Shown: piece by piece, positions 1-8,869 of the stretch
Position numbering within the stretch: the stretch's first letter is position 1
Layout: each line of letters begins with the position of its first letter
Source: an uncultured Acidobacteriota bacterium
GTDB lineage: Bacteria > Acidobacteriota > Vicinamibacteria > Marinacidobacterales > SMYC01
Assembly (NCBI GenBank): GCA_947259165.1
Contig: CAMYKY010000015.1
Location: 1 to 62,500, forward strand
Direction: 5' to 3'
Length of the DNA: 62,500 nt
Notes under the pieces: generated by a model
Seen by the model: only the letters and a program-made list of their open reading frames with translations
Databases searched by the model: none
Told to the model about the DNA's origin: nothing
Translations under genes and position numbers: made by a program

Positions 1-385
1 GAATCGGCGTTCCGGCGTCGTACGCGCGTTTCAAACACGCCATCATCGCATCGGAATCCGATCGCTCGGCGCCGGCAAACTCTGTGGTGAAGATGACGTG
101 GCGCTCGAAGTCAGTGAATGCGAAGTTGATCGACGCGGTCAGAAAAATGAAGTCCATCGCGTCGGCGTCGGTGTCGTCGGGGATTATCGGGAAGCGAAAG
201 TCGGGCCACGGAAGCGATTCGTAGGCCATCCATTCCGCGACGGCGTCGACGCGTTCTTCGTGGAGGTGTACGTGTCGCAACGCTTCGACGACGGGCTGGA
301 TCGTGGAGAGAATCGGGTGTGACGATTGCATTTCAGGCAGCATCGGAAGGGCGAGGACGCCGAGAAACTGTCTACGGTTCAGCAC
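1..385 (-). CDS. Possible queuosine-salvage (DUF2419/Qng1-like) protein, C-terminus cut by the window edge
   Basis: The reading frame stays open on the minus strand to the left window edge, so only the N-terminal ~120 residues are visible. The text HPILSTIQPVVEALRHVHL, then AEWMAYESLPWPDF and DFIFLTASINFAFTDF, resembles the N-terminus of the queuosine nucleoside glycosylase/salvage family (DUF2419), which frees queuine from Q nucleosides. This is a recognition from memory, not a search. A GTG at 385 overlaps the end of the upstream gene by 14 nt and would give NRRQFLGVLALPM, which looks like a weak twin-arginine motif. An ATG at 343 gives a cytosolic start and fits the family better. Position and overlap suggest it is the last or a later gene of the hcr-like operon. 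Confidence 0.45.
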   Translation of the reverse strand, partial: MLNRRQFLGVLALPMLPEMQSSHPILSTIQPVVEALRHVHLHEERVDAVAEWMAYESLPWPDFRFPIIPDDTDADAMDFIFLTASINFAFTDFERHVIFTTEFAGAERSDSDAMMACLKRAYDAGTPI

Positions 386-1367
386 GCATGAGCTCTCGCA
401 ACGCTCGCGCGACGTAGACGCGGGCCATCTTTTTTCGGTACGCGTTGGTGAGGTCTGTGTTGTCGAGTGGCTTCGCCGGACGATAGGCGATGGACGCGGC
501 TTCTTCGATCGCGTCCTCGGTGAGTTTCTTTCCCACGAGCACGGCTTCGGCTTTGTCGGCCTCGACCGGCGCCGATTCAACGGCGGTAAGAACGATGCGC
601 GCCTTTTCGACGGTGCCATCTTTCGCGGTCTCGATGGCAGCGGCGACACCGAGGATCGGAAAGTCGATGCTGTCGCGGCGGCGAAGCTTCAAATAGGTCG
701 CGCGCCTACCGTTGACTTTGGGTACGTGGATCTCGGTCAGGATCTCTTCGCGCTTCTTCTTCAGGAAGTCGATCCCGTCGTGCTCGTAGAGAGACTTTAC
801 GGGAACGCGGCGCTCACCGTCGGGTCCGACCAGAGTGCATTCGGCGTCGAGCGCAATGAACACCGGCGCGGTGTCGGATGAGCTCACCGCCCAACAGCGC
901 TTGCTCGACGGCGCAACCCAGCAGATCTCGCCATCCTTCTTCATGCAGAAGTTGATGGACTTCCGCCACTCGTAGCTCTGGTTGTAATAGTTGCAGCGAG
1001 TGTCGATGCAAAGATTGCCACCGAGGGTGCCCATATTTCTCAGGACCGGAGCACTCACGAGCGCGGCCGCGGTGGTGATGGCCGGGTAGTGTGTCTGCAG
1101 CAGCTCGTTTTGCTCGACGCGGGTCAGCGTCGTCATCCCACCGATGGTGATGCCGTCGTTCGAGCTTCCGGAAACACCGCGAGAGTTCTCGACGCGGCTC
1201 AACCCCACGAGAACCCTCGGGGTGAACTGACGCCGCTTCATATTGGGGTAGAGGTCCGTACCTCCAGCGACCGGCATCGCTTCGTCCGCCGCATGATCGG
1301 CAAGCATCTTTGCCGCCTCTTGCGCCGATTTCGGCGCAAGGTAGCGAAACGGGGGCAGCCGCATCAT
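372..1367 (-). CDS. hcrB: 4-hydroxybenzoyl-CoA reductase-like FAD subunit (HcrB type) with extra 4Fe-4S loop
   Basis: This 331-residue FAD-binding medium subunit belongs to the xanthine dehydrogenase family. The flavin-binding AGGTDLYP segment is near residue 34 and LRNMGTLGGN near 109. After residue 120 there is an inserted loop with cysteines at about 125, 141, 149 and 158. The spacing (16, 8, 9) equals that described for the [4Fe-4S] loop of 4-hydroxybenzoyl-CoA reductase beta subunits; most xanthine dehydrogenase relatives lack this loop. The subunit would pass electrons between FAD and the two [2Fe-2S] clusters of the small subunit. Its start overlaps the stop of the large-subunit gene by 4 nt (ATGA), so the two are translationally coupled. 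The true substrate could be another aromatic acyl-CoA or N-heterocycle. Confidence 0.8.
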   Translation of the reverse strand: MMRLPPFRYLAPKSAQEAAKMLADHAADEAMPVAGGTDLYPNMKRRQFTPRVLVGLSRVENSRGVSGSSNDGITIGGMTTLTRVEQNELLQTHYPAITTAAALVSAPVLRNMGTLGGNLCIDTRCNYYNQSYEWRKSINFCMKKDGEICWVAPSSKRCWAVSSSDTAPVFIALDAECTLVGPDGERRVPVKSLYEHDGIDFLKKKREEILTEIHVPKVNGRRATYLKLRRRDSIDFPILGVAAAIETAKDGTVEKARIVLTAVESAPVEADKAEAVLVGKKLTEDAIEEAASIAYRPAKPLDNTDLTNAYRKKMARVYVARALRELMRAEP

Positions 1368-3787
1368 GATGAAGACTCCTCACGCATGGGCGGCACGTCT
1401 ACCGGGGGTGGCCAGTCGTACTCGGGCACGGTCACCGCCCGCAGGCGCCCTTCGAGAGCGCTGACGATCTTGTCCGGAGTGACCGGGCTCTCATCGATGC
1501 GAACCCCCAGCGCATCGTAGACGGCAATCGCAACCGCGGGGATCACGGGTAGAAGCGGCCCCTGGCCACATTCTTTCGCACCGTACGGCCCCTGCGGGTC
1601 GAGTGTTTCTATCAGGATCGACTCCACTGGCGGCATGTCCACAAACGTCGGGCTTTTGTAGTCGAGCATCGACGGGATCTTGTGAACGCCTTTGCGGAAG
1701 ACTTGCTCTTCCATGAGCACCTCACCGAGGCCCATGTAGACACTGCCTTCGATTTGCCCGATCGCGAGGAGCGGGTTGATGGACTTGCCGACGTCGTGCG
1801 CGATCCAAATCTTGTGGATCGTCACCATGCCGGTCTCGGGGTCGACTTCGAGCTCGAGAGCGCACGCCGAAAAGCTGTAGGTCGCGCTCGGACCCACGCC
1901 CGCCCCTTTGTAGCGGCCCGGGGAGCGCGGTGGGGTGTAGCTTCCGGTGGAGCCAAGCGTTCCATGTCTGGCCTCGGCGAGAACCACCGCTTCTGCGAAT
2001 TCCATCGAGACGTCGGGGTGGTCGCGATCGAAAATCTTCCGATGCGCCATCGCGAGACGCTCGACCGGGACCTGGAGCTTTTCCGCCGCTTGGTCGAGCA
2101 ACAACGGCTTCAACCGGCGCGCGGCCTCGATGGCGGCGTTACCCGTCATCAGTGTCACCCGGCTCGAGTAGCTACCGAGGTCGACGGGGGTCAAGTGCGT
2201 ATCGGCGGTTACGACGTGGACGTCTTGAACCTCGACGCCAAGCTCTTCCGCTACGACGTACGCCAGCACCGAATCGGACCCTTGACCGATATCGGTCGAG
2301 CCGCAAAAAGCAGTCACGCCGCCCCCGCGGTCGAGCTGAAGCTGCACGCCGCTATGCGGCAGTTTGTTCCAGTAGATGGGAAGGCCGGCTCCGGTGAGAT
2401 AGCTCGACGAGGCGAGGCCGATGCCTCGTCCCTTGGGAAGCTTGCCGTGCTTGTTACGAAATTCGGAGCGCTCGGCAACGCGCTCGAGGCATTCTTTCAG
2501 CCCTACGGTGCGGACCCTCAACTGGTTCGCGGTGATCGAAAACGGCTCGATGACCTTGTCGAGCCGAACATCGAGAGGGCTTTTTTTGATCTGCTCGGCG
2601 AGTTTGTCGAGATGACATTCGATCGCGAATCTCGGCTGTACCGTTCCGTGACCCCGCTTGGGACCGCACGGCGGCTTGTTCGTAAAAACGCGCAGCCCTT
2701 CAAACTTGTAGCGCGGGATTTTGTACGTGACCGTCTGGAGCGCGCCCGTGTAGTAGAGGCTCGCGATGCCGTAGCTACCAAACGCGCCACCATCCAGAAA
2801 CGAACGAAAGTGCATCGCGGTGATCGAGCCGTCTTTCTTGATACCGCTCTTGACCCACATCTTCACCGGATGCCGGCCGCGGTGGCAGTAGAAGACCTCT
2901 TCGCGGGTAAGCGTGACCTTCACCGGTCGCCGGGTTTTCTGTGCGAGCTTGGCGACCACGATCTCGTGGTTGAATGGATCACTCTTGCCGCCGAACCCAC
3001 CGCCGTTGGGGCACGCGATGACGCGGACCATGGACGGGGGCATCTCGAGCACCTTCGCCATCGCGCGGTGCACGTAGTGAGGGGTTTGGGTCGACGACCA
3101 CAACGTCATCTTCCCGTCGGCCCCGCAGGAAGCAAGCGCCGAGTGCTGCTCCATCGGCAGGTGGGTGTTGCCTTGAAAAAAGAACGTGTCTTCGCGAACA
3201 ACGTCGGCTTCGGCGAAGCCTTCTTCGAGATCTCCAAACTCGAGAGAGACCGCTTTGTGGACGTTGCCGTTGACGCTGCCCTCGCCCCGGTGAAGCTCGC
3301 CGGTATGGATCGGCTCCGAGTCTTTAGCGAGCGCCTCTTCGATGGTCATGATGGACTGAAGCACTTCGTAGTCGACGTCGATGTGCTCGAGTGCGGCTTC
3401 GGCGGTCTCTTCATCGACGGCGGCAACGGCCGCAACCGGGTCACCGACGAAACGAGCCTTGTCGATAGACAGCGCGTGCTCGTCTTGCGACACGGGCAGG
3501 ATGCCAAAGGGGATCGGAAGCTCCGCCCCCACGAGCACCGCGACGACGCCCGGCAGGGCTTCGGCTTTGCTCGTGTCGACTTTGACGATACGCGCATGCG
3601 GGTGCGGGCTTCTTTTGATTTTGCAAAAGAGCATGCGCGGGAGCGCCAGGTCGTCCGCGAACATCGTCTCACCGACGACTTTCGCCATCGCGTCGACTTT
3701 CATCAACGGCTTGCCGATGATGGAAAGAGGCTCCGCTTCGCGCGTAGGAGTCGACCCTTCGGGCTTCGTGTCGGTTTTTGTGGGCAT
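1364..3787 (-). CDS. hcrA: Molybdenum hydroxylase large subunit, HcrA-like
   Basis: This 807-residue subunit has the xanthine dehydrogenase-type molybdopterin-binding architecture: an N-terminal a/b hammerhead (KVVGETMFADDL near 35) and molybdopterin loops such as GGGFGGKSDPF near 262 and GSTDIGQGSDS in the middle. The C-terminal motif reads GAKECGQGPLLPV. In characterised relatives the last Glu of the KExGE motif is the catalytic base, but here the position is Gln (codon CAG). This may mark a subfamily with different chemistry or a weaker enzyme. The subunit would hold Mo-cytosine dinucleotide and act with the FAD and 2Fe-2S subunits on either side in gene order C-A-B. The C-terminal tail is acidic and carries no signal peptide, so it is likely cytoplasmic. 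Confidence 0.8.
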   Translation of the reverse strand: MPTKTDTKPEGSTPTREAEPLSIIGKPLMKVDAMAKVVGETMFADDLALPRMLFCKIKRSPHPHARIVKVDTSKAEALPGVVAVLVGAELPIPFGILPVSQDEHALSIDKARFVGDPVAAVAAVDEETAEAALEHIDVDYEVLQSIMTIEEALAKDSEPIHTGELHRGEGSVNGNVHKAVSLEFGDLEEGFAEADVVREDTFFFQGNTHLPMEQHSALASCGADGKMTLWSSTQTPHYVHRAMAKVLEMPPSMVRVIACPNGGGFGGKSDPFNHEIVVAKLAQKTRRPVKVTLTREEVFYCHRGRHPVKMWVKSGIKKDGSITAMHFRSFLDGGAFGSYGIASLYYTGALQTVTYKIPRYKFEGLRVFTNKPPCGPKRGHGTVQPRFAIECHLDKLAEQIKKSPLDVRLDKVIEPFSITANQLRVRTVGLKECLERVAERSEFRNKHGKLPKGRGIGLASSSYLTGAGLPIYWNKLPHSGVQLQLDRGGGVTAFCGSTDIGQGSDSVLAYVVAEELGVEVQDVHVVTADTHLTPVDLGSYSSRVTLMTGNAAIEAARRLKPLLLDQAAEKLQVPVERLAMAHRKIFDRDHPDVSMEFAEAVVLAEARHGTLGSTGSYTPPRSPGRYKGAGVGPSATYSFSACALELEVDPETGMVTIHKIWIAHDVGKSINPLLAIGQIEGSVYMGLGEVLMEEQVFRKGVHKIPSMLDYKSPTFVDMPPVESILIETLDPQGPYGAKECGQGPLLPVIPAVAIAVYDALGVRIDESPVTPDKIVSALEGRLRAVTVPEYDWPPPVDVPPMREESSS

Positions 3788-3790
3788 GGT

Positions 3791-4282
3791 CTAGACGGAG
3801 ATAGGCTTCCCCACGTCACCCGCTGCGGCGCGCTCAATGGCCTGAAGGATCTGAATATAGCCCGTGCACCGGCAGAGGTTCCCGGCAAGGGCCTCTTCGA
3901 TTTCACGCCGCGCCGGGCTCGGATTTTTTTCGAGAAGCGACTTGGCGGCCATCAAGATTCCCGGTGTGCAGTACCCACATTGCGCCGCACCCGTCTCGGC
4001 GAACGCTATTTGAAGCGGGTGGGCCTTGCCGTCTTCGGTAAGACCCTCGACGGTCAGGATCTCGGCGTCTTGCAGCTCGATGGGAAGCGCGAGGCAGGAA
4101 AGCACCGGCTCACCGTCCACGAGAACGGTGCAGGTGCCGCACTCGCCGAGCTCACAGCCGTGCTTGGTGCCGGTCAAGCGCAAGTTCTCCCGGAGAACCT
4201 CGAGGAGTGTGTTGTGGATGGGCGCCACAACGTCGACGGGCTCGCCGTTGACATGCAGGTGCAGGTGCTGTTTTTCCGCCAT
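3791..4282 (-). CDS. hcrC: 2Fe-2S small subunit of the HcrABC-like complex
   Basis: This protein is about 163 residues long and of the CoxS/HcrC type. A plant-ferredoxin-like N-terminal half carries CELGECGTCTVLVDG with a fourth Cys in VLSC. The C-terminal four-helix half carries CGYCTPG and CRCTG. Together these bind two [2Fe-2S] clusters that carry electrons between the molybdenum and flavin subunits. It is the first gene of a three-gene minus-strand operon, 3 nt upstream of the large-subunit gene. ATG at 4282 is preferred because it begins just before the ferredoxin fold (MAEKQHLHLHVNGEP). A GTG at 4303 would add seven residues. Only 35 nt separate it from the divergent CAP-domain gene, so the promoter space is shared. 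Confidence 0.85.
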   Translation of the reverse strand: MAEKQHLHLHVNGEPVDVVAPIHNTLLEVLRENLRLTGTKHGCELGECGTCTVLVDGEPVLSCLALPIELQDAEILTVEGLTEDGKAHPLQIAFAETGAAQCGYCTPGILMAAKSLLEKNPSPARREIEEALAGNLCRCTGYIQILQAIERAAAGDVGKPISV

Positions 4283-4317
4283 AGCAGCCGTAGACTTTAC
4301 CACGCTAGGATGAGGTA

Positions 4318-4773
4318 GTGCTTCTCCTCGTTATCGGCCTTGGCTTGGTCGCCCTCGGCGCGCAGTCCGACGATATCGCGCGGCTCGAGCGGCGGATGGT
4401 CGAGCTCATCAACGTGGAACGCAACGCCCGAGCGATCCCACCCTTCGCGCCCAATCCGAAGCTCACCGAGGTCGCCCGGCGCTACAGCCAGCGCATGGTC
4501 GAGACGGGGCGCGTCAACCACGACGTGGATCGTCCTATGGAAGACAGGATCCAGGAGGTTCTTCCTGATACGTGTATGTTCGGCGAAAATGTTTCCAAAC
4601 ACACGAGCGTGGACTACTCGCTCGCCGATCTGATGACGAGCGAAGGGCACCGGCGCAACGTGCTCAACCCCGACTACACTACGATTGGGATCGGGATCGT
4701 CCGAGGGGAGGATGGGTTTCTCTACATCACGCAGGAGTTTGCGCGGCCGTGCGGGCCGCGGCGCCGACGCTAG
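4318..4773 (+). CDS. Secreted CAP/SCP-domain (YkwD-like) protein
   Basis: This 151-residue protein has a short N-terminal hydrophobic stretch (LLLVIGLGLVALGAQ) that acts as signal peptide, followed by a CAP domain: LINVERNARAIPPF, the family His in RVNHDVD, GENVSKH, LMTSEGHRRNVLNPDYTTIGIG and FLYITQEFA. These match the conserved CAP motifs with the His/Glu cleft. CAP proteins are extracytoplasmic and their bacterial roles are mostly unknown. The start is GTG, chosen because AGGATGAGG lies directly upstream. The last 47 nt overlap the convergent 3' end of folC, so the basic C-terminal RPCGPRRRR is encoded opposite the folC tail. Confidence 0.75.
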   Translation: MLLLVIGLGLVALGAQSDDIARLERRMVELINVERNARAIPPFAPNPKLTEVARRYSQRMVETGRVNHDVDRPMEDRIQEVLPDTCMFGENVSKHTSVDYSLADLMTSEGHRRNVLNPDYTTIGIGIVRGEDGFLYITQEFARPCGPRRRR

Positions 4774-6052
4774 CCCCAGGAGTCGAGAGCGTCTCGAGGG
4801 CCTCGACCACCTCTCCAAGAAGGAAAATCGATCCTGCGACGACCACTTCTCCGGTGGGTCCTGCCCACTCGCGAGCACACGCCAAGGCTTCGGCCGAAGA
4901 AGCGATTGCCTCCGCTGGCGTTGCCTGCTCGCGGGAGAACGAGGCGAGTGGCTCTGGCCCCCGCGCCCGCGACATCTCGGGACGCGTCGCAACAAAGTAC
5001 GAGACATGGGGTAACAGCTCGGCCAGCATCTCGTGCGCACGCTTGTCTTTCATGACACCAAAGAGCAGGACACGATGCTCGCGGGGATGTGCTTCCAAGA
5101 ATCGTCCGAGCTGCTCGGCGGCCATCAGGTTATGGGCCGCATCGAGCAGGAGCGAAGGCGCGCCTTCGATTCGCTGCAGACGGCCGGGCCACTCCGTTGA
5201 CTCGGCGCCGCGGCGCACCTGTTCGACGGTCAACTCCGGCAACAATTTCTCCGCCACGCGGACGGCGAGCACGAGATTGTCCAATTGGTGATCGCCGAGC
5301 AAAGAGAGCTCGAGCCGACCGTAGTCGCGCTCGCGGGTTCGTAACCAGACGGTTTGCCCTGCCGGTGTGGGTTCCGCTCGGATTTGGGTACCGTCTCCGG
5401 CGCAAATCAATTCAGCGTTTCTCCGACGCGCCTCGCGGCGAACAACGTCGAGTGCCGCCGGCGTGAGCTTCCCCACCACCACCGGTCGTCCTTGTTTGAT
5501 GATGGCGGCCTTTTCCGCCGCGATCGCCTCGATCGAATCCCCGAGAAAGTGTTCGTGGTCGAATCCAATCGGCGTGATCACCGAAACCGACGCCGGTGCA
5601 ATGTTCGTCGCATCCCAGCGGCCGCCCATCCCGACTTCGAGGATTGCCACATCGACGTCGCGCTCGGCGAAAAACGTGAACGCGGTTGCGGTGACGGCTT
5701 CGAAAAAAGTCGGCTCGTTGAGCGTCGCGGAGCGCTCGGCCACGCGGCCGACGTTCGCGGCGAGCTCGTCGTGCGAGATAGCCACACCGTCCACCTGGAT
5801 GCGCTCCTCGAGAAAACGGATATGAGGCGAGGTGTAGCGACCCGTGCGCCAGCCGGCGGCGGTCAGTATCGACGTCAGGATCGCGGCCGTCGAGCCCTTA
5901 CCGTTCGTGCCCGCGATCAGGACCGAAGGGAATCGACGCTCGGGTCGTCCCAAGCCCTCGGCGAGGCGATCGATGTTCGTGAGCCCGAACTTGATGCCGA
6001 ATTTCTCGCGGCTTCTTAGGTAGGTGAGAGCTTCCTCGTAGGTCCGTATCAA
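4727..6052 (-). CDS. folC: Bifunctional folylpolyglutamate / dihydrofolate synthase
   Basis: This 441-residue Mur-ligase-family enzyme adds glutamate to dihydropteroate and to folates. The P-loop IAGTNGKGSTAAIL is at about residue 46, followed by YTSPHI, the DVAILEVGMGGRWDATN segment, GFDHEHFLG, and the C-terminal-domain motif LLLDAAHN with FGVMKDKRA. Length is normal for the family. It begins 4 nt inside the end of accD (ATGA overlap), the accD-folC pairing common in many bacteria. The final ~25 residues are low-complexity Ala/Thr-rich and overlap the convergent CAP gene. Confidence 0.93.
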   Translation of the reverse strand: MIRTYEEALTYLRSREKFGIKFGLTNIDRLAEGLGRPERRFPSVLIAGTNGKGSTAAILTSILTAAGWRTGRYTSPHIRFLEERIQVDGVAISHDELAANVGRVAERSATLNEPTFFEAVTATAFTFFAERDVDVAILEVGMGGRWDATNIAPASVSVITPIGFDHEHFLGDSIEAIAAEKAAIIKQGRPVVVGKLTPAALDVVRREARRRNAELICAGDGTQIRAEPTPAGQTVWLRTRERDYGRLELSLLGDHQLDNLVLAVRVAEKLLPELTVEQVRRGAESTEWPGRLQRIEGAPSLLLDAAHNLMAAEQLGRFLEAHPREHRVLLFGVMKDKRAHEMLAELLPHVSYFVATRPEMSRARGPEPLASFSREQATPAEAIASSAEALACAREWAGPTGEVVVAGSIFLLGEVVEALETLSTPGASVGAAARTAAQTPA

Positions 6053-6990
6053 GAAACGGACTCTTCATCCGGCACTGGCGACGGTACCTGTTCCTCCATC
6101 GCGTCTTTCACGTCTTTCACGTGAGGGGCGCTCGAAGGCGATGGCGTAACCTGCTGCGTGAAAAAGCGCAGGAGTCGTCCTAGAGTCTCACGCATCTCGC
6201 TTCGCTCGACGATCATATCGAGCATCCCGTGTTCTTCGAGATACTCTGAGCGCTGGAAGCCCGATGGCAGCGGCTCTCGAATCGTCTGCTCGATGACGCG
6301 AGGGCCGGCGAACCCGATCAGCGCTTTGGGTTCGGCGAGATTGATGTCCCCGAGCATGGCAAAGCTGGCGGTCACGCCCCCGGTCGTCGGATCGGTCAAA
6401 ATCGAAACGTAGGGCACGCTGGCCTCATCGAGCCGCGCGAGGACAGCGCTAATCTTCGCCATCTGCATGAGCGAGATCGCACCCTCTTGCATCCGGGCAC
6501 CGCCCGATCGAGACACGATGAGAAGCGGTATCCTCTGCTCGAGAGCGCGCTCGGCGGCCCGTGCGATCTTCTCCCCAACGACGACGCCCATGCTACCGCC
6601 GATGAAACCGTACTCCATCGCTGCCAGCACGACCGGAACGCCGTCAATGTGACCGGTCGCGATGAGCACCGCGTCTTCGAGTCCCGTAGCCTCTCTGCTT
6701 CGCGCGAGCCGATCCCGGTACCGTTTGGTGTCGGTGAAATCCAGGGGATCGTTCGACGTGAAGCCAGTTTCGACCTCTTCGTAGCGCCCGTCATCCAGAA
6801 GCGCCTTCGCGCGCTCCACCGACGACAATCCCATGTGGTAATTACATTTTGGACAAACGCTGAGATTTCGAACGATTTCCTTGGTATAGAGGATCTCGGC
6901 GCACTCGCGGCATTTGGTCCAAAGCCCCTCGGGCATCCGGCTTTGTTTGACCGGTGGGATGGGCGCTTTTTCCTTCTTGAACCAACTCAT
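6049..6990 (-). CDS. accD: Acetyl-CoA carboxylase carboxyltransferase subunit beta
   Basis: This 313-residue protein is the zinc-ribbon carboxyltransferase beta subunit, which moves carboxyl from carboxybiotin to acetyl-CoA with the alpha subunit. An N-terminal C4 zinc ribbon (TKCRECAEILY and SVCPKCNYHM) is followed by the crotonase fold with GGSMGVVVGEKI, SRSGGARMQEG, DPTTGGVTASFA and FAGPRVIEQT. The C-terminus is extended by a Ser/Pro/Glu-rich tail of about 25 residues that is not part of the core. It forms an overlapping pair with folC. accA is not in this window. Confidence 0.95.
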   Translation of the reverse strand: MSWFKKEKAPIPPVKQSRMPEGLWTKCRECAEILYTKEIVRNLSVCPKCNYHMGLSSVERAKALLDDGRYEEVETGFTSNDPLDFTDTKRYRDRLARSREATGLEDAVLIATGHIDGVPVVLAAMEYGFIGGSMGVVVGEKIARAAERALEQRIPLLIVSRSGGARMQEGAISLMQMAKISAVLARLDEASVPYVSILTDPTTGGVTASFAMLGDINLAEPKALIGFAGPRVIEQTIREPLPSGFQRSEYLEEHGMLDMIVERSEMRETLGRLLRFFTQQVTPSPSSAPHVKDVKDAMEEQVPSPVPDEESVS

Positions 6991-7125
6991 ACAGGTAAAG
7001 CATCGTAGCAGCGGGTCGGAACTCGGTCAAATTGGGCGGCAAAGCACCGGTTTGCGCTAGGACGGATGGGGCCAGGATCGGGCACGGGCTCGCACGAGAG
7101 CGTCACAGGTCGGCTTCGAGAGCTG

Positions 7126-7365
7126 TTAGCGTTTGGCGGCGTCGGAGCCGTTTCCGTTGCCGAGCTCGTTGTCGATTCCGAGCATCGTGCAGGCGGCGTC
7201 GTACATTTTTAGCGGTGCTTCGCGCTTTTGTTGCAGCGCGGCGATGCGCTCCCGCACGTCTGCGAGCTCGCGCTCGATATCGCGGTCAATCTCTTCGAGC
7301 TGCTGTCTCGCCATCGCGAGCCGGCGTTCGAAAACGTCGGATTCCTCTTTTGTAAGCTCCATCAT
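7126..7365 (-). CDS. Small coiled-coil protein of unknown function
   Basis: About 79 residues: MELTKEESDVFERR, then a long Arg/Glu/Leu-rich heptad segment (RQQLEEIDRDIERELADVRERI) predicted as coiled coil, and a Gly/Asn-rich end. The start at 7365 (or the adjacent ATG at 7362) is chosen over the longer frame opening at 7422 because the latter runs into the end of the kinase gene, whereas GGAAG lies just upstream of 7365. It lies 28 nt after the kinase gene on the same strand, so the two are probably co-transcribed. No family recognised; an accessory or oligomerisation partner of the kinase is possible but unproven. Confidence 0.5.
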   Translation of the reverse strand: MMELTKEESDVFERRLAMARQQLEEIDRDIERELADVRERIAALQQKREAPLKMYDAACTMLGIDNELGNGNGSDAAKR

Positions 7366-7393
7366 CCGTTCTTCCGTAGACAAGGTAGGACTC

Positions 7394-8731
7394 CTATGGA
7401 TCGAGCTCGAAGAGTCGGGCAACGAATCGCGAAAGCTCGTTCGGCCCGACAGCGGGCCGTCGTCTCAAATAAGTATTCAAATCCAACAGCATCTCTGCCG
7501 CATCCTGGTAACGCTCTGCCGGATCTTTCTGCAGCGCCCGCGTCACCACAGCCTCGAGCTCGATCGGAACCGCCGGGTTCAGCGAGGATGGGGTCAAAAA
7601 CCGAGCTTCGCGCACCCGCTCGAGGATGCTCATCTCCGAGTTTCCGCTGAACAGAGGGTGACCCGTCAGCGCCTCGAAGAAGACACCCCCAAGAGAAAAA
7701 ATATCGGAGCGGTTGTCGAGGGGCTTCCCCCACGCCTGCTCCGGTGACATGTAGAGTAGCTTGCCTCGGAGAGACCCGCTGTCCGTATGCGATGCCTTCG
7801 TCGCAGCCTTCGCGATACCAAAATCCACCAGCTTTACCTCGCCCTCACTGGATACCAGAATATTCTGCGGGCTGACGTCACGGTGGACGATACGCAAGTC
7901 GTTGCCGTTGTCGTCCCGATGGCGATGCGCGTACTCGAGCGCGCCGCCTACCTTCGCCGCGATCAACGCGGCCAAATCGACGCCCAGAAGCGTCCCCCGA
8001 TTGCGGGCTCGAGTCAGGATCGTTCTCAGATCGCGACCTTCCACGAACTCCATCGCAATGTAGTAACTGTCGTCGATTTTACCCAGATCGAACATCTGCG
8101 CGATGTTCGGATGCGACAACGAGGCGACCATCTTGGCCTCATCGACAAACATCTCGACGAATTCCTTGTTTTTCGATAGATGCGGCAGAATGCGTTTGAC
8201 AGCAACGACTTTCTCGAATCCTTCGACTCCTCGACGCTTCGCGCGGAAGACTTCGGCCATACCGCCCGTGGCGACGCGCTCGACCAGCACGTAACGGCCG
8301 TAGTCGGAGCTTTCGCTGTCCTCCCCATGAGCCGGTTCGATCTTTTCAAGGCGCGCGACGTCCTTGTTGAGATGGGAATCTTTCAGCAGTGTGGAGTAGG
8401 CCGCGTCCAGCAGCGAATACTCGCTCCGGGCCGCGCCTGGCGTGCCCGGCACCGCCGAGCCGGCATAGGGGTCGGTGTCCGCCACCGTCGGATCCTTCAG
8501 GGGTGCGCTTGCGCCCTTGCTGCCGGCTTCACTCGCTTCGTTGGACTCGCCCGCGCCTTTGAAATCGTCGATGATGTCGCCGAAGAGATCGGTCGAGGTC
8601 AAGAGGTCCTCTGCCGCATTGGAGTCACCTCGACCTCGTATCTTCTTGCGAATGACATTTGGGTCAACTCCGAGGATGTCGCTATAAGGGGTGCGGTCCG
8701 CGAGGGGATTGGCATCCTTGCGTTTGGTCAT
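7394..8731 (-). CDS. Cytoplasmic Ser/Thr protein kinase
   Basis: This 445-residue protein has an N-terminal ~140-residue low-complexity acidic region, then a Hanks-type kinase domain: glycine-rich loop RVATGGMAEVFRA, ATP-lysine in VVAVKRIL, catalytic loop HRDVSPQN, DFGIAKAA, activation loop ending LLYMSPEQA, and SDIFSLGGVFFE. VSPQN replaces the more common LKPEN, a variant familiar in myxobacterial and acidobacterial kinases. There is no transmembrane segment or sensor domain, so signals probably come through the N-terminal region or partners. It lies downstream of a membrane HAMP protein with a hairpin between them, and directly upstream of a small coiled-coil gene. Confidence 0.88.
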   Translation of the reverse strand: MTKRKDANPLADRTPYSDILGVDPNVIRKKIRGRGDSNAAEDLLTSTDLFGDIIDDFKGAGESNEASEAGSKGASAPLKDPTVADTDPYAGSAVPGTPGAARSEYSLLDAAYSTLLKDSHLNKDVARLEKIEPAHGEDSESSDYGRYVLVERVATGGMAEVFRAKRRGVEGFEKVVAVKRILPHLSKNKEFVEMFVDEAKMVASLSHPNIAQMFDLGKIDDSYYIAMEFVEGRDLRTILTRARNRGTLLGVDLAALIAAKVGGALEYAHRHRDDNGNDLRIVHRDVSPQNILVSSEGEVKLVDFGIAKAATKASHTDSGSLRGKLLYMSPEQAWGKPLDNRSDIFSLGGVFFEALTGHPLFSGNSEMSILERVREARFLTPSSLNPAVPIELEAVVTRALQKDPAERYQDAAEMLLDLNTYLRRRPAVGPNELSRFVARLFELDP

Positions 8732-8828
8732 GACCCCTTAGTGGCACCTCGACAGCTCAAAAAACGGGAAGTGGTGATAATACGACAAATTCCCCGACGT
8801 GACTAGTCCAAGAGCGCGCGCCGTCGGA

Positions 8829-8869
8829 CACTAGTGCTCGGACCCGCTGACCGGGTCCAGCCACTAGTG
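8829..8869 (-). terminator. Extended hairpin overlapping the end of the HAMP-protein gene
   Basis: Inner stem GGACCCG / CGGGTCC (8840-8846 with 8852-8858) is flanked by two copies of CACTAGTG, which can pair with each other as an outer stem. The TAG stop of the HAMP gene sits in the right CACTAGTG. There is no clear U-tract, so this may be a stabilising 3' hairpin rather than a true terminator. CTAGTG is also the outermost sequence of the MITE at 43493-43714, so a relic of such an element is another possibility. Confidence 0.4.

Noticed and set aside
1682..4318. An 878-codon plus-strand frame opposite the HcrA/HcrC genes
   Set aside because: It is antisense to clear molybdenum hydroxylase genes and its translation is Arg/Asp/His-rich with no family motif, as expected from GC-rich codon bias.
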